Shown here: in pieces, positions 56,311 to 64,000 of the stretch | Position numbering within the stretch: the stretch's first letter is position 1 | Layout: the number at the start of each line of letters is the position of its first letter | Origin: Chimonanthus salicifolius | Taxonomy: Eukaryota > Streptophyta > Magnoliopsida > Laurales > Calycanthaceae | DNA: 64,000 nt | Reading direction: 5' to 3' | NCBI GenBank assembly: GCA_013350335.1 | Contig: CM023539.1 | Span: 39,356,631 to 39,420,630 of the forward strand | The notes under the pieces: generated by a model | What the model was told of the DNA's origin: nothing | The model's input: the letters and a program-made list of their open reading frames with translations, nothing else | Database searches by the model: none | Made by a program: the position numbers and the translations under genes

Positions 56311-59300
56311 TGTAACGCCCCGATTTGAAAAGTGGGTCAGGAACATCATTAATTTTTTTTTTAAAAACTAAACTCAAGAATTCTTATTGGGTCGGATCAA
56401 CAGTTAGGCCCAAATGTCACAAATGATCTCAACATGTGGACTCAAACATATACCATAAGTCTAGCCAAAATAAATACAAACATAAACACATAATTCCATA
56501 AACGAATTATTATTACAATACAATCAGAGTAGTTTACGGAACACATGGTAGTTCAATACATCAAGTCAATACAAACTAAGTACCACACAGAGTACTTTAA
56601 ATTAACAAATTGTTCAAGAAAGCAAAAGACAAAAATAGTGAAATTCCCTTCAGTGAGAATCCCAAGGCAACGCAGCAGCTTATCCATCCTAAGCTTCATA
56701 CGGAGAGTTTTCCTCCTTTTCAAGGCACATCTCCTGAAATGTGAGTGGTGTGAGCTAACTAGCCCAATGAAGGAAATATAACAATACAGTCTAATGAAAT
56801 ATCAGGTTAGTTAAATAATCAACATTTGCAATATGATATCTCATGCTTAGTCAAAATAACCTCAACATCAAATATAATCTCATCATCATTCCATTACTGT
56901 TGTCATCCAACGTAACACCTACATACTACGCTGAGACCATAGTATTAAGTCCCGACACGGTCAAAATAAATCCTTGCAAGTACATCTCCGGCACTCACAT
57001 GGCCGATACTGACACTCCTCAAGTCAGCAACTGTCGACATCCCTGGTCCAGTAGATGTAAACCATCTCACACACATGACCGATATTGGTTCAATAGTCAA
57101 GAGCATGTGGAAGCAGTATTACATATCTCATATGATCAATATTATAAATATTTACAATCATCATAAGCACTTCTTACAACAGTGCATCATGTCCGAGCAC
57201 ATAGGTGGGTTCATCAAAACTTGAAACCACTCATTGCTCAAGATTCATCTCATTAAACCTGATTACATCTACTGCAAAGTTAAGTCTCCTCACCCAAATT
57301 GTGTGGTATCATGGTCTCTGTTCAACATGCAAACAAGTGCGCAATCAATAGTTGGTCAATATACATAGCATTCAAATGCATACATACAAGTAGTATTTAA
57401 AACCATACTATTTTTCCCAAAAATCTCCAAGGTAAATGGAACTGACTCTCCTACTTGGTTTCTAACTATTTTAAGTTACAATAATTCACAATATATAATA
57501 ATAAGGTGCTCAGACCAAATCTCATATTGTCTTCTGAGCATGACCAGATTGACGTATTGAGTTAGGTCTAGATACTCAGGTCACTTCTCGTATTGTCTTC
57601 TGGATAGGACCAGATTGACATGTTGAGTAAGACCTCGAGGTCACTCAGTACCCGACAGATATAGCGTCGGCTTGGAAGTGAAGTCACTTAGTGGCTGACA
57701 AATAGAGTCGGCCTAGAAGTGAATACAAATAGTATATACACTATAGTAATAAGAGAAGAAGGGTTAGTACACTTTTAATTTATCAAGTGGGTATAAACAT
57801 CTTAATTAAAACTTAGTATCTAAACATGCATCATCAATCAATCAAGATTTTTCACTCAAGAACTGTGTTCCTCGAACATGCCTCGGAATTAAGTACTGTG
57901 GCATCGGATCATCCGAACCACTGTCTAAACTAGGCCACAGACTTTGGAACTTGGGTTTGTCTTCGGACCGTCCGAAGGTCAGGTCTCGGATCGTCCGAAG
58001 GTCCTTCCGAACAGAAAAACAGAGAAAACAGGCTTCGGTGGGTTTGTATCTCGGATCATGCCGAGGGAAGTCCGGATTATCCGAGAGGGGTTCGGTCCTT
58101 CTGAACAGGATTCGGAAAGTCCGGAGCAGAGGCGGAGAACAGTTAGCCTCTGGCAACTTCGGAACTTCGAGCCGAAGCTCGGAACGTCCGAAGGGTCACT
58201 TTCGGAACTTCCGAAGGGGGTTACCCTCGGATCGTCCGAAGCACAACTCTCTGACCGTCCGAGAATCGTCTTCCTCCTCTGTCTGCAACAACAGATAGTA
58301 AAGGGCAGCAACACCATGAAATACGAATCTAGAAACAGTGGGTTTCCTGGATTCGGTTTTCACATCCAACCGGTCAGATGGACTCCTCAGTGAGTCCTCT
58401 TTCCATAGGGAGTGGTCTGAAGTTTTAACACTGATTAAGCTGTCGGATTTTAATACTAAAATCAGACTGACACCAGAAAAATCATATTTTTCCTTAAACT
58501 TGAAATCGGTTTTACACACTCAAAACTCAGTCAAATTTACTTCCACTTGATTCTAGACCAGTTAAAATTTGAAAATGAACACAGTGGTTACCTTCACTTT
58601 AGTTCCTGGGTTGAAATTCCAAGCTTTTGAAAATTCTTCCTCTAAGTTTACGGTAAGAAATTTTTTGGAAAAACAGAGAGACTGAGAGAGAGGGATCAGC
58701 TGGTTTTTTAAGCTATAGATACAAGATTAATCTAGGGGAGGAAATCAGCTGAACTGAGAGGAGCCATTTATATAACTCTGATCAATCGGTGGAGGCAACC
58801 TGGGTGCTGCATGCAGCTGCTGCCGACGTCCGGCACAGTAACGGTACTGTTCGGTCGTTTGGTTGCAAATAAGTCCCTCTCAATTTCTTGTTTTGCAAAT
58901 AGGTCCATTTTTGATAAAAATTCAATTTTTAACTAAAAATAAAGCTTAGAAATTTTAATCCAACTTGACAGATAAGTTGGGTTTTAAAAACTCTAATCAC
59001 TATAAAAATTTGGAGATTTAACATTCAACAAAAACCATAGATTTAAATAAAATTCACAATTTAACACTATTTACTTAATTTAATTTGTGTTAAATAAAAT
59101 AAATTAATATCCTTATTTTTGGGGTTTGAAGGAATAATTAATCTAACATACTATACTTGCCTTAAAAATTTTCATATTTCCAAAACCATTTAAAAATATT
59201 TATTTCTCCCTTTCGTGGTCTTGACTAGCGGTTTTAAAAACTATTTTCTGAAAATAAAATAATTCTGAAATTAGAAATAAGAATCCTTGATTAAGGAAAA

Positions 59301-59530
59301 TAATATCATCCAATAATAATCACATAATGACATAATTAATAAAATAATAACAATAAGTGGTAAATGACCATTTTGCCCCTCCAGCTGGATGAGCTGGATC
59401 ACTGAGTTTCCAAACTCAGATTGGACCATACCTTGGATTTTCACAAAGCCCTAACCGTAATCTTCGAGATTAACCGGTCTAAGAAGGATTTATTAAATTA
59501 ATTACGCCTAATTTGGGTCAGGGTATTACA
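56311..59530 (-). mobile_element. Solo LTR, 3.2 kb, with 5-bp target duplication
   Basis: Flanked exactly by CCATA (56306-56310 and 59531-59535). On the minus strand it starts TGTAATACCCTGACCC and ends TCGGGGCGTTACA. A TATA box TATATAAA is at 58774-58767. No internal region or partner LTR is present, so it is a solo LTR left by recombination. Length and ends are typical of Tekay/Del-like gypsy elements (inference). Reading frames at 57842-58519 come from its palindromic repeat tract and are not genes. Confidence 0.9.
57955..58265. repeat. Array of TTCGGA-NNN-TCCGAA palindromes in the solo LTR
   Basis: About ten units spaced 20-35 bp, for example TTCGGACCGTCCGAAG, CTCGGATCGTCCGAAG and TTCGGAACTTCCGAAG. 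In the sense direction of the LTR it lies downstream of the TATA box, in the transcribed part. A matching array is in the second LTR at 62722-63050. Confidence 0.85.
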
Positions 59531-59642
59531 CCATAGACTCACATGTAAATTCAAAAAATAAATAAATTATAGATCAAACACAATTCAATTGTTTGGTTTT
59601 TTTATTGAGTTGTGAACCCAACATAAGTGACATCGAGAGAGA

Positions 59643-60720
59643 TGTTGTTGTTGGTCCAGCTCACATGAGAAGAAGGGATAAAACGACAATAAAGACTGAG
59701 TTAAAAGGACGCTGCACAGGGCCTGAGCGAGAGAGAGATACATGCCAGAGAAGTCGAGAGAGAGGTAGAAAAGCAGAAGCAGAGAGATGGTGAGAAGAAA
59801 AGGGCAGAGAGAAAACAAAAGGGAATCCGAGAGAGATCTCCCTAGTTGCATTTGGATGAGGGGCAAATTATAAAGGATTTACCCTTGAACAGGGGTTATC
59901 TAGGTATTATGAATACCCCTTACTTAGAAAGGGTTTTCAAAGTTGTAGGAGAGGAGTAAAAAAATGATTTTTTACCCCCCCCCCCCCCTGAATCCAAACG
60001 CAGCCCTATGCTATAGGTTGATTTTGCTGAAAGAGGAAAACTGAGAGGAGAATAGAGACACTGAGAGCAAAGAAGAAGACAGAGAGAGGTGGAAGGAACA
60101 ACTGAAAAAGCCTAATTTCGACTAGATTTTCTAGCCATTGGAGCAACGAGACTGAGCGTGGATTTGTAGCATATTGGAAGGCAATTTATTGGTCTTTTAG
60201 AAGAACAATAAATTAGGGAATAATATTTGTATTCGCTGCTTAAACAACGACCCAAATCAGCAGGGACATGCATCCTAATTTTGGTGAATCTAGGCCTAGG
60301 ATTGTGGCTGGATTCTTGAAATAAAGTAGAATGAATGGAAGGTTCAGATTCAAGGAAGATTTCAACGTGAATGTTGCAAATCCGACCAACCCTTCGACGA
60401 ACCCAAGATATGTTTGATTTCGGGTATTCTCGAGACAATTTTATTTTCTCCTAAAAATTGTTATACCTCAGATTTTGGGCATAAGCTTGAGAAGAATATT
60501 GTACTGCTTGATTTGATATAGTGGATTGATTCAAATTTTCCCCGTGGATTTTCCCTCTACTCTGGAGGGTTTTCCATGTGAATGATGGTATCATCTGTGT
60601 GGTTTAATTCTCAATATTGTTGCCGAATAATTTTTCTATTATTGTTTGTGCGATTGATTGGCTTCAGAAAATTTCAAATATTAATTTTGGGCCAGAGTTA
60701 ATTTATTTTGGGCCCCAACA
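59643..60720 (+). repeat. Copia LTR (about 1.08 kb)
   Basis: Ends GGGCCCCAACA at 60720 and is followed after 2 nt by the primer site TGGTATCAGAGC (60723-60734). The start at TGTTGTTGTTGG is chosen by the TG rule and mirror match to the end; it could lie further left. It contains a 162-bp TIR element and GA-rich stretches. The second LTR is not in the window. Confidence 0.6.
59845..60006. mobile_element. TIR element, GGGCTGCGTTTGGATG family (162 bp), inside the Copia LTR
   Basis: Left end GTTGCATTTGGATGAGGGG, right end AATCCAAACGCAGCCC, flanked by TA on both sides (59843-59844 and 60007-60008). It contains a C-run at 59976-59988. Confidence 0.75.
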
Positions 60721-60722
60721 AC

Positions 60723-60734
60723 TGGTATCAGAGC
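60723..60734 (+). other. Copia primer-binding site
   Basis: TGGTATCAGAGC, complementary to the 3' end of initiator tRNA-Met, 2 nt after the LTR end. Confidence 0.85.
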
Positions 60735-60765
60735 ATTTGCTTACTTTGGTATAATTATTGTGAGA

Positions 60766-61437
60766 ATGAAAGATTCTCAAAGTGACATGATTAAATTGAT
60801 GGCATCCAATTATGATATTTAAAACATAAGAATGGAGGACATCCTTTATTGTAACGATTTGTATGACCCTATTAGGGGTGATTTAGCTAAACCCACTGAT
60901 AAGCCCGACTGGGAGTGGGAAAAATGAACATGAAGACTGTAGGGATAATCAGATAGTGGATTAATCAAGTTTGTTTCACATGTTTCTCAAGAAACTAATG
61001 CCCACAGTCTATGAAAAAAAATAGACGTAATGTATGAGAGAAAAAAATGCACAAAATAAAGCCTATTTTATTAGGAAACTTGTGAACTTGAAATTTAGAG
61101 AAGGACACTCAGTTGTCGACACCTGAGTACCTTTCAGAGTTTGGTTAATCAATTACGGGATGATGAGTTGTAGACATTATTTCTTTTTACCTTACAATTG
61201 TAAAACATTGGTTGTGTCACTGAGTAATTATGCTCCTAGTAGCAAGTTGACGATGAATGTTGTGAAAGATAACCTATTTAATGAAGTAGCCCAACAAAAG
61301 GATATGGGTATTGGTCAGGCGCAAGCCTTGCTAACACAAATTAAGGGCAAAAGAAAAAAAATTAGAGGGGCACAATAGAGAATCTAAGGCTCATAGCCAT
61401 AGCAGGTCACAGTTCAGAGAAAATAGAAAGTGCTTCC
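60766..61437 (+). pseudogene. Copia gag, broken and interrupted by an LTR
   Basis: An ATG at 60766 opens MKDSQSDMIKLMASNYDI before a stop where Copia gag normally continues with WK. Further parts are ILYCNDLYDPI-like text, then at 61192-61378 TLVVSLSNYAPSSKLTMNVV and KDNLFNEVAQQKDMG, standard Copia gag motifs. The zinc-knuckle start (RKCF) at about 61426-61437 is cut by the LTR that begins at 61438. Several stops and frame changes precede the interruption. Confidence 0.75.
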
Positions 61438-64000
61438 TGTAATACGCTGCCCTAGATTAGACGTGTTTTAGCTTGATAACCTTGTTTGACCGGTTAATCT
61501 CGAAGATTGCTGGTTAGGGCTTTGAGGAAAGGCCAGGTGTGGCTCAATCCGAGCTCGTGAGCTCAGTGATCCAGTTCGTCCAGCTGGAAAGACATTTTGG
61601 TAATTTACCGCTTATTGTGATTATTTTATAAATTATGCTGTTATATGAATATTATTGGGTGATAATATTCTCCTTAATAAAGGATTTGTATTTCTGATTT
61701 TAAAATAATTTTATTTTCAGAAAATGATATTTAAATCCGCCTGTCAAAACCCCGAAAGGGAGTAATAATTATTTTTAAATGATTTTGGAAATGAGATAAA
61801 ATCCAAAACTAGTATTTTGTGTTAAACCATTTTAAGAATGGTCTAGCTATTCTTTGACACCCCAAAATGAGGTCTCTAAATTGATTTATTTAAAATTGTT
61901 TATTTAAGTAAATGGTGTTAAAATATGGTTTTTATTTAAATCAAGGGTTTTTAATAAGAGATAAATTCCAAGATTTTTATAATGATTAAGGTTTTCAAAA
62001 CCCAACCTATCTGTAAGGTTGGATTAAGGTTTTTAGTTTTTAATATCATGATATCAGTTAAAAATCCAGTTTTTATTAAAAGAGGGACTTATCTACAAAG
62101 TGGAATTGTTGCAGGGGCTTATTTGCAACCTTAACTTACATACAGTAGCGGACGTAAGCCAGTACTGCATGCAGTGGCCAACCGGCCATTTCTTCCGGTC
62201 GATTTTTCTATAAAACCGGCCCTCCTGCTGCAGAGCAAACTCCCTTCACCTCTTCTTCTCTCTTAGTCTATCTACTCTCTATGAAAACCAGCCGAGACTC
62301 CCTGCCTTGCCATTGTTTTCTTCCCAGTTTCAGTTACTGTACCTTAGAGGGAGAATTTTCAGAAAGACCGGATTTTAGCCCAGGAACTCTAGTGAAGGTA
62401 ATACTGTGTTCCCCTTTCGATTCCAGTCGGTTTAGAATCAAGAAAAACCGGTTTTGGCCCTGTTTTGAGTGAGTAAAACCATTTCAAAGTTTTCTGGAAA
62501 ACCCAGTTTTAAGTGTATCAGTGGGCTTTTGGGATTAAGATCTCATGGCCTACTGGGTTTTAAGACCTTAAACCATTCCCTGTGGAAAGAGGGCTCCCAG
62601 AGGAGTCCATTGGACCGGCTAGGTGTGAAAATCGAATCCGGAAAACCCTCTGTTTCCGGATTCGTATTTCATACAATGACTGCTGTCACTGTCTGCTGGT
62701 GTAGACAGTGGAGGAAGACGACTCTCGGACGGTCCGAGCAGTACCCCTCGGACTTTTCGAGCTTCACCCAAAGCCTAGGAACGCCCGAGACCAGTTTGAC
62801 CCGCTCGGACGATCCGAGCAGAGCTCGGAAGGACCGAGCCCACTCGGAAGGACCGAGCCCACTCGGAAGGACCGAACCCTAACTTCGGATGTTCCAAGGA
62901 ACCAGCCCCACCAAGACTGTGTTTTCGGATTTTAATCGGTTCGGATGGACTTCGGAAGGTCCGAGACCCTACCTTCGGACGATCCGAAGTTAGACCCATG
63001 TTCCGAGGTCAGTGGCTAGTTTAGGTGTGGTTCGGATGATCCGAAGCCACAGTACCTGGTTCCGAGGCATGTTCTGATGGACCTAGTTTTTGAAGTGTAA
63101 AATGTTCTTGTTTGATGGTTATTTGATATGATGTGATGTTAGTACCCTTTGTTAATTAAAAATGTGCTAACCTCTCTTCTCTTATTACTATCGTGTAAAT
63201 ACTATTGTATTCACTTACAGGCCGATCCTATTGGTCGGGCACTGAGTGATCTCACTTTCAGGCCGACGCTATATTTGTCGGGCACTGAGTGACCTCGAGG
63301 CCTAACTCAAAATGTAAGATCTGGTCCTATCCAGAAGACAACCGAGAAGTGACCCGAGGATCTAACCTAACTCAATAAGTCAATCTGGTCAATGCCCAGA
63401 AGACAATATGAGTTTTGGACTGAGCATCTTTTTTATTATATTATTATCTTGTGGATGATTATAATTTAAAAAGGATAGAAACCGAGTAGGAGACTCAAAT
63501 CCATGCACCTTGGATATTTTGGGAAAACCAATATGATTTCGAAATACTGCTTGTATGTGTACATGTTATGTGAATGCTATGTATATTGATTGTGCACATG
63601 TTTGTTTGTTTAAACAGAGACCGCGAAACCACACTAGTCACGGTGAGGGAACTTAACTTTGCAGCTTGATATAAACAGGTTTATTTGATATGGATATTGA
63701 GCCATGAGTGGTTTCAGATTTGATGAACCCACTCATGTGCCAAGACTTGACGCACTATGGTAAGATTTTATGATGCTGCTAAAAGCTATGATATGATGAA
63801 ATGTGTAAGACTGCTTCCACGTGCCTGGATTATTGAACCGATGTCGGCCATATGGGAAATGATTTACGTCTACTGGACCATGGGTGGACCATGAGTGTCG
63901 TTAGTTGCTGACCTTAAGGGTGTCAGTAACGGCTAAGTCAGAGCCAGAGATGTACTTGCAAGGAGGTATTTTGACCGTGTCGGGACTTAATACTATGGGT
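61438..64000 (+). mobile_element. Second copy of the 3.2-kb LTR, inverted, running off the window
   Basis: Starts TGTAATACGCTGCCC and follows the first copy in reverse over its whole length; its last bases correspond to about 56937 in the first copy, so roughly 630 bp lie beyond the edge. TATA box TATAAAA at 62209-62215, palindromic array at 62722-63050. Whether it is solo or belongs to a full element cannot be told here. Clearly diverged from the first copy, so the two insertions are independent. Confidence 0.88.

Noticed and set aside
57842..58519. Several overlapping frames of 104-149 residues on both strands
   Set aside because: They arise from the TTCGGA/TCCGAA palindromic array, which is open on both strands; it lies within an LTR.
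59536..59575. SINE family A tail right of the solo LTR (CACATGTAAATTCAAAAAAT)
   Set aside because: The sequence left of the LTR at 56306 shows no SINE body that would continue into it, so the match is too short to call.

Overview
This window looks like nuclear DNA of a flowering plant with a repeat-rich genome. It is AT-rich, holds one gene with many introns (plant GT-AG splice sites), and is otherwise filled with plant-type transposable elements. There is no prokaryotic gene organisation. I cannot name the species from sequence alone; an early-diverging angiosperm or other woody plant is only a guess.

The one real gene runs left to right from about 14.27 to 27.19 kb. It is a subgroup IIIf bHLH transcription factor of the TT8/AN1/MYC1 type, a regulator of anthocyanin and proanthocyanidin synthesis. 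I reconstructed nine coding exons. They join in frame to 2,130 nt (709 residues), with a MYC-type N-terminal domain, an acidic stretch, the bHLH and a C-terminal ACT-like domain. Exon 4 is only 15 nt long and intron 2 is 6.65 kb.

Everything else is mobile DNA in several layers. (1) The most striking is a dispersed family built from the palindrome TATCGGCCGATA. Its copies end in CAGGGGT-like terminal inverted repeats (TIRs) and are flanked by 8-bp target duplications, so they are non-autonomous hAT-type elements; at least twelve copies are present, one pair nested. (2) A second hAT-like family is rich in GGGTCGGGTT (four copies). (3) A third TIR family begins GGGCTGCGTTTGGATG and appears to duplicate TA (five copies, two adjoining pairs). 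(4) Three short SINE-like families occur, two with clear tRNA-like boxes. (5) There are pieces of L1-type and RTE-type LINEs.

The LTR elements are as follows. A decayed Ty3/gypsy chromovirus lies on the minus strand at 30.6-36.7 kb; it has lost its integrase core, has an altered reverse transcriptase active site and a 5' LTR cut short before the TATA box. Copia remnants lie at 29.4-30.4, 47.2-47.5 and 59.6-61.4 kb. A 3.2-kb solo LTR with a perfect 5-bp duplication lies at 56.3-59.5 kb, and a second, inverted copy of that LTR (61.4 kb to the window edge) interrupts the Copia gag. All of the transposon coding regions I could read are broken or partial. Boundaries given with target duplications are firm; other repeat boundaries are approximate.
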